Assembly (NCBI RefSeq): GCF_001687305.1
Contig: NZ_LZRK01000004.1
Location: forward strand, 62,001-126,000
DNA from: Actinomyces vulturis
GTDB taxonomy: Bacteria; Actinomycetota; Actinomycetes; Actinomycetales; Actinomycetaceae
DNA: 64,000 nucleotides
Direction of reading: 5' to 3'
Part shown: piece after piece, positions 17,892-27,900 of the stretch
How positions within the stretch are numbered: position 1 is the stretch's first letter
Layout of the letters: the number at the start of each line of letters is the position of its first letter
Notes under the pieces: generated by a model
Database searches by the model: none
Told to the model about the DNA's origin: nothing
What the model saw: the letters and a program-made list of their open reading frames with translations, nothing else
Translations under genes and position numbers: made by a program

Positions 17892-18458
17892 TCAGATCGC
17901 TGCACCCATAGCACGAGCAGTAGCCGCAGAAAGCGCCTGAGCGAAGAGTGCTGCTTTTGCCACGGCGGCAGGGCCTTCTACTGCAGCGCTCACCCGCAGA
18001 GCAATATCATCGGGCATAATCGTAGCGGTATATCCGTGGTCAGCGGTGCATTCAGGATCCGGGCATTGAGCGTGTTCCATTTCCATTCTCTGAACCGCTC
18101 CCCAGGCAATAGCGATGGTGATTTCACCTAGTGCTCCGCCGTGCTTTTCTGGGTTGGCCACACCATGACTAATCGCCACAGATCGAATCGAGGGTAGAGC
18201 CACTGCTTCGCTGGTGGCCATGGCTCCAGTGGTGCCGTCATCCAATGGCAGGTCATCCACATGGACACGAATAAGCCGGGTGGGAGTGAGAACCAGCACG
18301 GTCAGGTGACGGTGAACAGATTCATCGAAAGTAGTTTCCGGGGCGACGAGGACCGCTTCGACAATTTCACCGGCAGTCGCCATATCGATCGTCCTTAAGA
18401 CAAGTTCGGGATAATACCCTGCGTCGAATACCTCATCACGAACAATCGAGTGTGCCAT
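17892..18458 (-). CDS. DUF5998 family protein
   Basis: 188 residues, cytosolic. It matches the actinobacterial DUF5998 family by context and by features such as TFDESVHRHLTVLVLTPTRL, a Cys pair in HAQCPDPECTADHGY and an Ala-rich C-terminal helix. Function is unknown. It is divergent from parC: the two starts nearly overlap, so the promoters share the same DNA. No Shine-Dalgarno sequence is evident and a CAGAAT hexamer lies seven bases ahead, which suggests a leaderless mRNA. Confidence 0.8.
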   Translation of the reverse strand: MAHSIVRDEVFDAGYYPELVLRTIDMATAGEIVEAVLVAPETTFDESVHRHLTVLVLTPTRLIRVHVDDLPLDDGTTGAMATSEAVALPSIRSVAISHGVANPEKHGGALGEITIAIAWGAVQRMEMEHAQCPDPECTADHGYTATIMPDDIALRVSAAVEGPAAVAKAALFAQALSAATARAMGAAI

Positions 18459-18483
18459 GAACGGTATTCTGCCATGTTCCTGC

Positions 18484-18489
18484 GATAAT
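18484..18489 (+). promoter_or_regulatory. -10 element of a probable leaderless parC transcript
   Basis: GATAAT with an upstream TG-like context ends six bases before the ATG at 18496. No ribosome site precedes that ATG. In actinobacteria this spacing places the transcript start at or next to the start codon. Confidence 0.5.
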
Positions 18490-18495
18490 GCCCCT

Positions 18496-21027
18496 ATGCC
18501 TAGGAAGTCTACTGTTGCCGCAACTCCCCCGCCTACGGACGGTCACATCATTGACATTGACCTGTCCGAGGAAATGCGAGCCAGTTACTTGGAGTACTCC
18601 TACTCCGTGATTTACTCGCGTGCCCTACCTGACGCACGTGATGGCCTCAAGCCTGTTCAGCGACGCATCTTGTTCCAAATGGACCGAATGAATCTGCGTC
18701 CGGATCGTCCGCATGTGAAGTGTTCACGCGTGGTGGGAGACGTCATGGGTCGTTTGCATCCCCACGGCGATAGCGCTATCTACGATGCCTTGGTTCGCTT
18801 GGCTCAACCTTTTACTATGCGCCTTCCCCTCGTTGATGGCCACGGAAACTTCGGTTCCCTTGATGACGGCCCAGCAGCAGCGCGTTACACTGAGGCACGC
18901 CTGGCAGCTCCTGCGTTGGCACTGACGGCAGATATTGACGAAGGCACTGTTGATTTCTCCCCCAACTACGACTTCTCCGACGAAGAACCTGATGTTCTTC
19001 CCGCTGCTTTCCCCAACCTTTTGGTCAACGGCACCTCGGGTATCGCCGTGGGTATGGCCACCAACATGCCCCCACATAACCTTGGTGAAGTGGTGGCCGC
19101 TGCACGCCATCTCATTGATCATCCTGACGCAACGCTCGATGATCTCATGGCCTTCGTTCCCGGCCCTGATCTACCCTGTGGCGGGATGATCGTGGGCCTG
19201 GACGGCGTACGTGACGCCTACGCGACAGGCCGTGGCACGTTCAAGACCCGCGCCACCGCCCGCATCGAAAATGTCACTGCCCGTAAGAAGGGCATTGTGG
19301 TGACCGAACTGCCCTACATGGTGGGACCCGAGCGCGTCATCGAGAAGATTAAGGATGCGGTCAGTTCCAAGAAACTCCAGGGCATTACTGACGTCTCAGA
19401 CTTCACCGACCGCAACAACGGCACCCGCCTGGTCATCGGTGTCAAGAACGGTTACAACCCTGAAGCAGTTCTTGCTCAACTCTATAAGCACACTCCGCTG
19501 GAGGATTCCTTCGGTATTAACAATGTGTGCCTGGTGGATGGTAAGCCCTCCACACTGGGTCTACGCGAACTGCTGAATGTGTTCGTCAATCACCGTCTTG
19601 AAGTTGTTGAGCGCCGTACGCGTTTCCGCTTAGGCAAGCGTGAAGAGCGCATGCACCTGGTGGAAGGCTTGCTTATCGCGATCCTCGACATTGACGAGGT
19701 TATTGCGGTGGTGCGTTCCAGCGATGACACGGCCACTGCCCGCACCCGACTCATGCAGGTCTTTGACCTGTCTGAGCCTCAGGCCTCCTACATTCTTGAA
19801 CTGCAACTTCGCCGCCTGACCAAGTTCTCCGTGATCGAACTAGAGAAGGAACGTGATGAGTTAGCCCGTGACATTGAGGCACTGCGTGCCATCCTGGCTG
19901 ATGATGTGTTGCTGCGCCGTGTAGTGAGCCGTGAATTAGCTGATGTATCCAAGCAGTTTTCTACTCCTCGCCGCACTGTCCTTGTGGGCGCTGCTGGCCA
20001 AGGCGCAGGCGTACTCAGTGGTGGTACTCAGGTTCCCGGTGGTGCTGGTGCTAAGGCAAGTGCTGCGGCTCAGGCTGCTCTCATGGCAGTCAATACTAAG
20101 GACGTACCACTGACAGTTCCTGATGACCCATGTACCGTAGTGCTCTCGTCTACTGGACTGGTGGCGCGTTTGAATGGAACAGAGGAGCCTGCTCGTGGTG
20201 GATCACGTCAGTCTCATGACGCCGTACGCTCCGTTGTGAGTACCACCGCACGTTCTCAGGTAGGTGCCCTGACCAACAGGGGACGCTTGGTGCGCGTTGA
20301 TGTGGTGGCTATGCCTGAGGTTCCGCGAACTGAGGGGGCACCGAGTTTTGCTGGTGGTACTCCCCTGGATTTACTTGCGGATGTGGAGGCTGATGAGAAG
20401 GTCGTGGGTTTGGCCTCCTTCGCTGATGATGCTCCCCCGATTGTTCTTGCTACCGCCAAGGGCGTGGTTAAGCGTGTGAAGCCTGGTGATGTTCCAGAGC
20501 GTCTTGATGCGTGGGATGTGATTAGTCTGGCTGATAGCGACGAGGTGGTTTTTGGTGGCAATGCTGCTGATGATAGTCAACTGATCTTCATCACCACTGA
20601 TGCTCAATTGCTGCGTTTTGATGCCACTAAGGTTCGTCCGCAGGGCCGTAGCGCTTCGGGCATGGCTGGTATTGCTGTTCACGACGGCGCACATGTGCTG
20701 TCGGTCAGTGTGGTCAGTAATGATCTGCTCGCCGAAGCCGAAGTAGTTACGGTGGCCGATAGCGATGAAGACACTCTTCTTGGTTCTGGTGGCCAGAGCG
20801 CGAAGGTTACGCCTCTTGATCGTTTCCCTGCTAAGGGCCGTGGCACTGGTGGCGTGAGGGCTCAGCGCTTCTTGCGCGGTGAATCAGAATTAAGCCTTGC
20901 GTGGGTGGGCGTTGGCCCGGCCCGCGCCGTAGGCGCGGGCGGCCAGCCGGTAGATCTTCCCGAGGTCAACGAGAAGCGTGATGCTTCCGGTAGCCCAGTG
21001 CCCGCACCGATTGCTGCCATCGGCTGA
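18496..21027 (+). CDS. parC: DNA topoisomerase IV subunit A
   Basis: Type IIA topoisomerase cleavage subunit, 843 residues. The breakage-reunion domain begins at residue 30 ([24 protein letters not shown]) and has the catalytic Tyr131 in RYTEARL; the quinolone-region helix is [17 protein letters not shown]. The C-terminal beta-propeller has [13 protein letters not shown]-like blades but lacks the canonical GyrA box (Q-R-R-G-G-K-G), which with the nearby parE argues for topoisomerase IV, not gyrase. I chose ATG 18496; an ATG at 18457 would overlap the divergent gene. parE converges on it. Confidence 0.92.
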   Translation: MPRKSTVAATPPPTDGHIIDIDLSEEMRASYLEYSYSVIYSRALPDARDGLKPVQRRILFQMDRMNLRPDRPHVKCSRVVGDVMGRLHPHGDSAIYDALVRLAQPFTMRLPLVDGHGNFGSLDDGPAAARYTEARLAAPALALTADIDEGTVDFSPNYDFSDEEPDVLPAAFPNLLVNGTSGIAVGMATNMPPHNLGEVVAAARHLIDHPDATLDDLMAFVPGPDLPCGGMIVGLDGVRDAYATGRGTFKTRATARIENVTARKKGIVVTELPYMVGPERVIEKIKDAVSSKKLQGITDVSDFTDRNNGTRLVIGVKNGYNPEAVLAQLYKHTPLEDSFGINNVCLVDGKPSTLGLRELLNVFVNHRLEVVERRTRFRLGKREERMHLVEGLLIAILDIDEVIAVVRSSDDTATARTRLMQVFDLSEPQASYILELQLRRLTKFSVIELEKERDELARDIEALRAILADDVLLRRVVSRELADVSKQFSTPRRTVLVGAAGQGAGVLSGGTQVPGGAGAKASAAAQAALMAVNTKDVPLTVPDDPCTVVLSSTGLVARLNGTEEPARGGSRQSHDAVRSVVSTTARSQVGALTNRGRLVRVDVVAMPEVPRTEGAPSFAGGTPLDLLADVEADEKVVGLASFADDAPPIVLATAKGVVKRVKPGDVPERLDAWDVISLADSDEVVFGGNAADDSQLIFITTDAQLLRFDATKVRPQGRSASGMAGIAVHDGAHVLSVSVVSNDLLAEAEVVTVADSDEDTLLGSGGQSAKVTPLDRFPAKGRGTGGVRAQRFLRGESELSLAWVGVGPARAVGAGGQPVDLPEVNEKRDASGSPVPAPIAAIG

Positions 21028-21103
21028 TATCGCCACAGTGCTTTTCCCGGTGACTTCATCACCATGGAAAGCGCCAACGTCACTTTGGTGACTCGATAAG
21101 CAT

Positions 21104-21142
21104 CGGAGGGGGCCGCAAGCCATTGGCTTGCGGCCCCCTCCG
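21104..21142. terminator. Bidirectional terminator between convergent parC and parE
   Basis: A perfect 18-bp GC-rich stem (21104-21121 with 21125-21142) and a 3-base loop, followed on the plus strand by TGTGTTTT. It lies about 80 bases after parC and 120 after parE. Confidence 0.8.
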
Positions 21143-21263
21143 TGTGTTTTCACGATTCGTCATCAACGACTAGTGCGCGCGACATGATGAGTTATCCGCA
21201 GACGCTCCTGAACAACGCGTGATCGACCGTCTCTCACCAAAGAAACGCAGCAAAGACAAGTGT

Positions 21264-23456
21264 TTAGGCGTCGATGCGCTCGCGATCGACCTCGTTGGCG
21301 CCGGCCACGATGAAGTCCTTACGAGGGGCAACGAGTGAGCCCATGAGGAGCTCGAATGTTTCTTCGGCATAAGTCAATGAGGCTTCATCAGCCAAAGTGA
21401 TACGGCGTAGAGTGCGGTGCTCGGGTTCCATGGTGGTTTCTGCCAATTGGTGGGCATCCATTTCACCAAGACCTTTGTAACGTTGGGGTTCACGGAAGTG
21501 ACGCCCTGCCTTTTCCAGTTTGCGCAGCGTACGCACTAATTCGTCGTCAGAGTAGGTGTAAATGATTTCTTTCTTTTTCCGTCCCTGCGCACTGACGTCA
21601 ATACGGTGGAGCGGGGGTACAGCGGCATAAACGCGTCCTGCCTCAATCATGGGGCGCATGTAGCGGAAGAACAGGGTGAGTAGGAGAGTGCGGATGTGTG
21701 CGCCGTCCACGTCAGCATCGGTCATGAGAATGACCTTGCCGTAGCGGGCTTGCTCAATGTCGAAAGTGCGGCCGCTACCTGCGCCAACTACCTGGATGAT
21801 GGCGGAGCATTCGGCGTTGTGGAGCATGTCTGCCTGTGAGGCTTTTTGGACGTTGAGGATTTTGCCGCGGATAGGCAGCAGAGCCTGATAGTCGCTGTTG
21901 CGTGCGCTCTTGGCAGTACCCAGAGCTGAGTCACCCTCCACGATGAACAATTCACTGGAGGCCACATCATCCGTGCGGCAGTCGGCGAGTTTCGCGGGGA
22001 GGGTGGAGGTTTCCAGGGCGGTCTTACGGCGGGAGATTTCCTTGTGCATGCGTGCGCTGACGCGAGCACGCATCTCCCCCACAATCTTTTCTTGCAGCGC
22101 GCGGGACTGAGTTTTCAGGTCTCGCTTGGAGGAGGTGAGGATGGAGGTGAGTTCCTTTTCCACCACGCTGGCAACGATTTGCTTGACCGGCGCGGTTCCC
22201 AGGACTTCCTTGGTTTGACCTTCGAACTGTGGTTCGGGTACGCGCACAGTGACCACTGCGGTCAGGCCTGCGAGGATGTCATCTTTTTCGATTTTTCCAT
22301 CGCGTGCGGTGACCTTCAGTGCGCGAGCGTTGGAATCGATTTGCTTGCGCAGCACCTTAGTCAGTGCCTGTTCAAAGCCTGCCAGGTGTGTTCCGCCCAT
22401 GGGGGTGGCAATGATGTTGACGAAACTGCGTTCGGTGGTGTCATAACCAATCCCCCAGCGCAGGGAAACATCCACGCCACATGTACGTTCCACCTCAACG
22501 GGGCGCAGGTGCCCGGTGTTATCCAGTTGCTGAACGGTTTCGGTGTAGGTGCCTTCTCCGGTCAGGCGGAAGGTGTCCGTCACTGATGCATCCGAGGCGA
22601 GGAAGTCAACGAAATCTGAGGTTCCTCCCAGGGCGGTGAAGGTTTCTACACCATCATCGCTGCCGGTATCGAAAAGATCATCGCCGCTGTTATCAGCGTC
22701 GGTCACTGAGCCGGGGCGCTCATCACGCAATGTGAGGGTCAGGCCCGGGACAAGGAATGAAGTCTGGCGAAGGCGTGCGCGGAGTGCCTCAGCATCATAG
22801 TCCGTGGGCTTAGGAAACATTTGGGGGTCCGCCCAGTAGCGCACGCGTGTCCCTGTCACGCCGCGCTTGACCTTGCCAATAACACGCAGTTCGGAGGCAT
22901 CCGTAAATTCAGTGAATGGCGATTGGGGACTACGGCCTTGAGAATCATCAAAGGTACCAGGGACACCACGATGGAAACTCATGGCGTAGGTTTTCCCGCC
23001 GCGGTCCACTTCCACGTCCATGCGTGCAGACAGTGCATTAACCACGGAGGCACCTACACCGTGCAGACCGCCGGCAGAGCCGTAGGAGCCGTTACCGAAC
23101 TTTCCGCCAGCGTGCAGTTTGGTGTACACCAATTCCACGCCGCTCAGACCTGTGGACGGCTCGATATCAACGGGCACGCCACGACCGTTGTCCGCTACCT
23201 CAACGGAACCATCGTCATGAACGATCACGTCAATTTTGCTGGCGTGACCTTCGAGTGCCTCATCCACGCCGTTGTCCACGATTTCCCAGACGCAGTGCAT
23301 CAGACCGCGCTGGTCCGTGGAGCCGATGTACATGCCGGGGCGTTTGCGCACAGCTTCGAGCCCCTCAAGTACGGAGAGGTGACGAGCTGAGTAATCGGTG
23401 GATTGCGTTGCGTGTGTAGGCACGCGGTCAAAATACCGTGATTCACTGACAAACAT
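21264..23456 (-). CDS. parE: DNA topoisomerase IV subunit B
   Basis: ATPase subunit partnering parC. The GHKL ATPase part has EIVDNGVDEA, DNGRGVPVD and GGLHGVGASVVNALS; the TOPRIM part has FIVEGDSALGTAKSARN, LPIRGKILNV and the metal motif DADVDGAHI. The C-terminus has YKGLGEMD. 730 residues is normal for ParE, with a short acidic insert near residue 255 (DADNSGDDLFDTGSDDG). No clear ribosome site precedes the ATG. Confidence 0.93.
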   Translation of the reverse strand: MFVSESRYFDRVPTHATQSTDYSARHLSVLEGLEAVRKRPGMYIGSTDQRGLMHCVWEIVDNGVDEALEGHASKIDVIVHDDGSVEVADNGRGVPVDIEPSTGLSGVELVYTKLHAGGKFGNGSYGSAGGLHGVGASVVNALSARMDVEVDRGGKTYAMSFHRGVPGTFDDSQGRSPQSPFTEFTDASELRVIGKVKRGVTGTRVRYWADPQMFPKPTDYDAEALRARLRQTSFLVPGLTLTLRDERPGSVTDADNSGDDLFDTGSDDGVETFTALGGTSDFVDFLASDASVTDTFRLTGEGTYTETVQQLDNTGHLRPVEVERTCGVDVSLRWGIGYDTTERSFVNIIATPMGGTHLAGFEQALTKVLRKQIDSNARALKVTARDGKIEKDDILAGLTAVVTVRVPEPQFEGQTKEVLGTAPVKQIVASVVEKELTSILTSSKRDLKTQSRALQEKIVGEMRARVSARMHKEISRRKTALETSTLPAKLADCRTDDVASSELFIVEGDSALGTAKSARNSDYQALLPIRGKILNVQKASQADMLHNAECSAIIQVVGAGSGRTFDIEQARYGKVILMTDADVDGAHIRTLLLTLFFRYMRPMIEAGRVYAAVPPLHRIDVSAQGRKKKEIIYTYSDDELVRTLRKLEKAGRHFREPQRYKGLGEMDAHQLAETTMEPEHRTLRRITLADEASLTYAEETFELLMGSLVAPRKDFIVAGANEVDRERIDA

Positions 23457-23567
23457 GCAATCCCGCGCCGATTACCGGGGAAAACAAGCCACGGCTCACA
23501 TCCTTGACGGATGCCAGACGAAGCAGATGCTCTGGCTAGTTCGCCTCGGAATCACCGAGGCCACACG

Positions 23568-24758
23568 TTAGAAGCCGAGTTTGGCCAGTGCCTTAGGATC
23601 CTGCTGCCAATCTTTGGCTGTGCGCACATGGAGATCCAAGAACACTGGGCGGCCCAGCAACTTTTCGATCTCACCACGAGCCTGAGTCCCCACGTCTTTC
23701 AGGCGCGAACCCCCGCGGCCAATAATGATGGCTTTCTGAGAATCACGCTCCACAAACAGACTCACGCGCACCTGCAGACGCTTACCCGTGCCCTTGGCTG
23801 CTACATCAGGGTCCTTGGAGGGGTCAACGATTTCATCAACCACCACCGCCAAAGAGTGTGGGAGTTCTTCACGAACGCCTTCAAGAGCAGCTTCACGAAC
23901 CAGTTCGGCAATCATCACGGCCTGGGGCTCGTCAGTGATTTCACCGGTGGGATACAACGGAGGTGACGGAGGCAAGTATCCCATGAGGATGTCCGTGAGC
24001 ACGTCCACCTGTTCACCGCGCTTAGCGGAAACCGGAACAATATCTGCCCAGTCCCCTAACTGATCCACGGCGATCAGTTGCTTGGCCAGTTGCTCACGGC
24101 TGACCTTATCCGCCTTCGTCACCACAGCCACCACGGGGCGACGCAAATCAGCCAAGTCACGAGCAATAAAACTATCCCCCGGCCCCACCTTTTCGTCGGC
24201 AGGAATACAGAAAGCAATGACATCCACTTCCGTGAGCGTTTCGCGCACGAGGTTATTCAGACGCTTGCCGAGAAGAGTCTTGGGGCGGTGGAGTCCGGGG
24301 GTATCGACAAGAACCAACTGGCGGTCCTCGCGATGAACCACGCCGCGCACATTGTGGCGAGTGGTCTGAGGGCGGCCCGAGGTGATGGCAACCTTCGTCC
24401 CTACCAGCGCGTTCGTCAGCGTGGACTTACCAGCGTTGGGACGGCCCACGAGGCAGGCGAAGCCTGCACGGAAGTCTTCAGGGTATGTAGGAACAATGAT
24501 GTCCACGCGAGCCGATTCAGGAACAAGGTCCTCATCATCCTCAGGCCAGGCCATGGCGTTCTCGTCAGAGGCATCATCATCGTCGTAGTCGTCAGCATCA
24601 TCGGCCCTGCTCGCGCTGGAAGCGGAGGATGCGGACGAAGCGGAATGTGCGGCGTCGTCAAAGAAATGATCGTTTTCATCGAAGGCGTTAGGGCCATCCA
24701 TAAGTTCTGCATCAGAGGGAAACACGATGCGGGGTGCAGTCTCGTCGGGTGTAGTCAT
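23568..24758 (-). CDS. era: GTPase Era with a long acidic N-terminal extension
   Basis: Era binds 16S rRNA and acts in 30S assembly. The GTPase domain starts near residue 100 with GRPNAGKST (G1), DTPGLHRP (G3), TKAD (G4) and VSAKRG (G5); the C-terminal KH domain has IIIGRGGSRLKDVG. ATG 24758 has AGGA nine bases upstream; a start at 24779 inside the preceding gene has none. The protein is 396 residues, about 95 longer than typical Era, because of an Asp/Glu/Ser-rich N-terminal region with a Ser-Ala-Ser repeat. Last gene of the phoH operon. Confidence 0.93.
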   Translation of the reverse strand: MTTPDETAPRIVFPSDAELMDGPNAFDENDHFFDDAAHSASSASSASSASRADDADDYDDDDASDENAMAWPEDDEDLVPESARVDIIVPTYPEDFRAGFACLVGRPNAGKSTLTNALVGTKVAITSGRPQTTRHNVRGVVHREDRQLVLVDTPGLHRPKTLLGKRLNNLVRETLTEVDVIAFCIPADEKVGPGDSFIARDLADLRRPVVAVVTKADKVSREQLAKQLIAVDQLGDWADIVPVSAKRGEQVDVLTDILMGYLPPSPPLYPTGEITDEPQAVMIAELVREAALEGVREELPHSLAVVVDEIVDPSKDPDVAAKGTGKRLQVRVSLFVERDSQKAIIIGRGGSRLKDVGTQARGEIEKLLGRPVFLDLHVRTAKDWQQDPKALAKLGF

Positions 24759-24771
24759 GGATGTTCCTGCC

Positions 24772-26082
24772 TTAGTCATGGTCCACGGTGGTGGAGGTCT
24801 CTGAGCTCATCATGTCATGTTCTTCACTTAAGGACGCCAGAAGTGTACGCACCTCTCCGCGGCGAGCCTTGTGCGCGCGGGCTTGGAGGTGGACTCCGGC
24901 GATGTCTCCAGTATCCCCTGGGCCCACGATACGGCCGGTAGCCTTCGAGAGGAGACCTGCTGCAGTATCCACATCGTCATCATCAATTTCCAGGTCAAAG
25001 AGGTCACCCAGTTCATCAATGGGTAGCCGTGCCGGAATTTCCCAAAGTCCTGGCGAGATAAAAATGGGTTCAGGTTCGGCGTGATCATGTTCGTCAGTCA
25101 GATCGCCCACCACCTCTTCTAAGAGATCTTCCATGGTGACCAAGCCTGCAATACCGCCGTATTCATCTACGGCCAATGCCATGTGGAAGCGCCCCACCTG
25201 CATGTCACGCAAAAGATCATCGGCCAGTTTCATTTCTGGCACAAACATGGCGCGGCGTACGAAAGCGCTGACCTCACGGTCGGATTGTTCGGGATGGGCG
25301 GCCAGGCGGCGCAGCACGTCTTTGAGATAAAGAACGCCACGCACGTCGTCCGTGGATTCACCCACCACAGGGATGCGCGAATATCCGGAGTAGATGAAGG
25401 TGTCCATAGCCTGCTGGGCTGGACAGTCGTGATCCAGCGTGACCATGTCCGTGCGGGGAACCATGATTTCTCGGACGAGTGTTTGGCCAAGTTCCACCAC
25501 GGAGCGCATCATTTCGCGGTCTTCGTCTTCGATGGAATCGGCTTCACCGATCTCGTCAATCATTTCACGCAGGTCTTGTTTGACCTCCTCACGGGCCTCA
25601 GCATCAGTCATTGAGGCGCGGCGGCCGTAACGTTCTTGGATCCAGCGTGAGGGCGCACTAATGGTGTACACCTTCATGGCCAGCGGGGCGAGCCAGAGCA
25701 TAGTGGTATCCGGTGCGCGGCGGCCCGCACTACGCGGAGAGAGACCCACCACTACGCCGAGCAACAGAGCGTTAATGGCCAGGGAGATGAGGAGGACAAG
25801 CCACCATTCATCGATCACACCAGCGACGGCCAGCGTCACGGCGACCGCTGCGGCCATATCGACAAATACACGTACACTCGCCACAGAAGCCATGACGGGA
25901 CCGCGATGTTCGGCGAGGAAGAGTACCTGATCAGCATTACGACGTTGTTCTTCAACAAGGTCTTCCGCGGCAGCGCGAGTCATATGAGAAAGGGCTGCCT
26001 CAACGGCGCTGAGCAGTGCACCCTGGGTCAAGGTAATGAGGGCAAGAACGATTAAGAGACCAGTAGGGGCGTTTGGGGTCAT
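24772..26082 (-). CDS. CNNM/CorC-type hemolysin-family membrane protein
   Basis: 436 residues. A DUF21 membrane domain with four hydrophobic segments (to about residue 150) is followed by two CBS motifs ([14 protein letters not shown] and [23 protein letters not shown]) and a CorC/HlyC C-terminal domain. The family is linked to Mg2+/Co2+ efflux. Its ATG overlaps the ybeY stop by four bases (ATGA) and era follows after 13 bases, the standard actinobacterial order. Confidence 0.92.
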   Translation of the reverse strand: MTPNAPTGLLIVLALITLTQGALLSAVEAALSHMTRAAAEDLVEEQRRNADQVLFLAEHRGPVMASVASVRVFVDMAAAVAVTLAVAGVIDEWWLVLLISLAINALLLGVVVGLSPRSAGRRAPDTTMLWLAPLAMKVYTISAPSRWIQERYGRRASMTDAEAREEVKQDLREMIDEIGEADSIEDEDREMMRSVVELGQTLVREIMVPRTDMVTLDHDCPAQQAMDTFIYSGYSRIPVVGESTDDVRGVLYLKDVLRRLAAHPEQSDREVSAFVRRAMFVPEMKLADDLLRDMQVGRFHMALAVDEYGGIAGLVTMEDLLEEVVGDLTDEHDHAEPEPIFISPGLWEIPARLPIDELGDLFDLEIDDDDVDTAAGLLSKATGRIVGPGDTGDIAGVHLQARAHKARRGEVRTLLASLSEEHDMMSSETSTTVDHD

Positions 26083-26537
26083 CCGTCACGCTCCGCGAGG
26101 AAAGTCAGGAGGAGTTTGCGCTGAAGGTCAAACATTTCCTTCTTTTCTTCCTCTTCTGCGTGGTCATAGCCCAGCAGGTGCAAGATGCCGTGAGTGGTCA
26201 GCAGCAGCATTTCTTCAATAGCACTATGCCCAGCAGCAAGCGCTTGTTCCGCGGCCACTTGCGGACAGATGACAATATCCCCCAAGGTGCCTGCTTCGCT
26301 TTCTTCACCAGGGGAACCGGGACGCAGTTCGTCCATGGGAAAACTCATCACGTCCGTGGGACCGGGCAGATCAAGCCAGCGGAGGTGAAGTTCTTCCATC
26401 GGCTCGGGATCAATGAACAAAATGGCGAGTTCCGCAGCAGGATTGACATACATCGCTTTGAAAACATGGTCAGCCAGGGCCACGAATTCGGTGGGGTCGA
26501 TATCAATGGCGGTTTCGTTCGAGACCTCGGTGCTCAT
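26079..26537 (-). CDS. ybeY: Endoribonuclease YbeY (rRNA maturation)
   Basis: 152 residues. The zinc-binding signature [11 protein letters not shown] is intact near residue 117, preceded by [11 protein letters not shown]. YbeY acts in 16S rRNA 3' processing and ribosome quality control. Four-base overlaps with phoH upstream and the CNNM gene downstream indicate tight translational coupling. Confidence 0.95.
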   Translation of the reverse strand: MSTEVSNETAIDIDPTEFVALADHVFKAMYVNPAAELAILFIDPEPMEELHLRWLDLPGPTDVMSFPMDELRPGSPGEESEAGTLGDIVICPQVAAEQALAAGHSAIEEMLLLTTHGILHLLGYDHAEEEEKKEMFDLQRKLLLTFLAERDG

Positions 26538-27712
26538 CGATTGTTCTCCTGCCCTGGGTAGGTACGGCGCTGCGTGTAGGTACGGTTGTTAGGGCGGCGC
26601 GATGGGCCGCGGCGCATGGACCCCGTGGAGTTCACTGATGATGCGGCGTTTTCCGCATCGAAACGCTCGTAGGCATCAATGATGCGGCCCACGAGTTTAT
26701 GACGCACCACGTCCGCACTGGACAGGTCACAGAAAGCAATGTCATCAATACGTTCGATAATGCGGCGTACCACCAGCAAGCCAGACTCTTGGCGGCCCGG
26801 CAAATCCACCTGACTCACGTCACCGGTCACTACCATGGTGGAACCGAACCCTAAACGAGTGAGGAACATTTTCATCTGCTCCGGCGTAGTGTTCTGTGCT
26901 TCGTCGAGAATAACGAAAGCATCGTTGAGGGTGCGTCCACGCATGTAGGCCAGAGGCGCTACTTCAATAGTGCCTGCTGCCATAAGTTTGGGGACTGCCT
27001 CAGGCTCAATCATGTCGTGAAGCGCATCGTAAAGAGGACGCAAGTACGGATCGATTTTATCTGTCAGGGAGCCAGGAAGAAATCCGAGGTTCTCTCCAGC
27101 TTCTACGGCGGGACGGGTCAAAATGATGCGGGAAATCTGTTTTTTTGACAGACGATCGACTGCCTTAGCCATAGCAAGGTAGGTCTTACCGGTACCTGCC
27201 GGGCCAATACCGAAAGTGATGGTGTGGTTGTCGATGGCATCGACGTACTGTTTTTGACCCAGAGATTTAGCACGAATAGTGCGACCACGGGCAGTGAGTA
27301 CATCAGCAGCCAGAACTTGAGCAGGACGAGCGGCAGCCGCCAGGAGGCTAATAGCCCGTTCTACAGCGTCAGCGGTGAGCGCAGTGCCCTCGCGGGCCAC
27401 ATCAATAAGTTCACTGGTCAGAGTAATGGCCATGTCTACGTCCCCTGCTGGGCCAGAAACAGTCATCTCGTTACCGCGAACAAGGATGTCAAGTGAGGAA
27501 AATCCATGTTCCATGGCACGCAAAACTTCGTCACGGCTACCGAAGAGAACAACGGGAGAAATGTCATCGGGGATAAGCAGATGCCGAGTGCTGTGAGGCT
27601 GAGTGGAAGTTGTCGTGGTACCAGTGGTGCTTTCAGATGTATGTGCTGTTTGCGCGATTGGCGCCTGAGTTACGTGGCGCGAGAGTACGTGCTGCGCTGA
27701 GGTTTCGGTCAT
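26534..27712 (-). CDS. phoH: PhoH family ATPase
   Basis: 392 residues. The PhoH domain holds Walker [28 protein letters not shown] and Walker [11 protein letters not shown] followed by [10 protein letters not shown]. PhoH is a predicted RNA-associated ATPase or helicase. The first 60 residues (Thr/Ser/His-rich) and the last 40 (basic, Arg/Asn-rich) are low-complexity extensions. First gene of phoH-ybeY-CNNM-era. Upstream neighbours in related genomes (rsmE, dnaJ, hrcA) lie 11.7 kb away here. Confidence 0.93.
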   Translation of the reverse strand: MTETSAQHVLSRHVTQAPIAQTAHTSESTTGTTTTSTQPHSTRHLLIPDDISPVVLFGSRDEVLRAMEHGFSSLDILVRGNEMTVSGPAGDVDMAITLTSELIDVAREGTALTADAVERAISLLAAAARPAQVLAADVLTARGRTIRAKSLGQKQYVDAIDNHTITFGIGPAGTGKTYLAMAKAVDRLSKKQISRIILTRPAVEAGENLGFLPGSLTDKIDPYLRPLYDALHDMIEPEAVPKLMAAGTIEVAPLAYMRGRTLNDAFVILDEAQNTTPEQMKMFLTRLGFGSTMVVTGDVSQVDLPGRQESGLLVVRRIIERIDDIAFCDLSSADVVRHKLVGRIIDAYERFDAENAASSVNSTGSMRRGPSRRPNNRTYTQRRTYPGQENNR

Positions 27713-27826
27713 CGCTTATGAGTCTATCGAGTTCAGAGCGCTCAGTGATAGCGGGCCCTTGCGACACTCAACATAAATTACCTCTTGCGAAATGCACTCA
27801 TTTTCATTAGTGTGAACTGCATTATA

Positions 27827-27841
27827 TGAAACACTGTTTCA
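27827..27841. promoter_or_regulatory. Perfect 15-bp palindrome, candidate operator of the ROK fusion operon
   Basis: TGAAACACTGTTTCA is a perfect 7-1-7 palindrome, 60 bases before the fusion gene start and next to a TATAT-type -10 region. A related imperfect TTCA-N6-TGAA lies at 27803-27816. Such spacing suits binding by the helix-turn-helix of the adjacent ROK-type regulator. The link is inference. The region is shared with the divergent phoH promoter. Confidence 0.55.
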
Positions 27842-27900
27842 AAAGTAGTGGTTGATGATGACCACCGCAGGAGCCCACCAGCGATAGCAAAGGAGGGAGC

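Noticed and set aside
18457-18495. Upstream ATG extension of parC
   Set aside because: It overlaps the divergent DUF5998 start and adds an unconserved Cys-containing peptide; the -10 spacing supports 18496.
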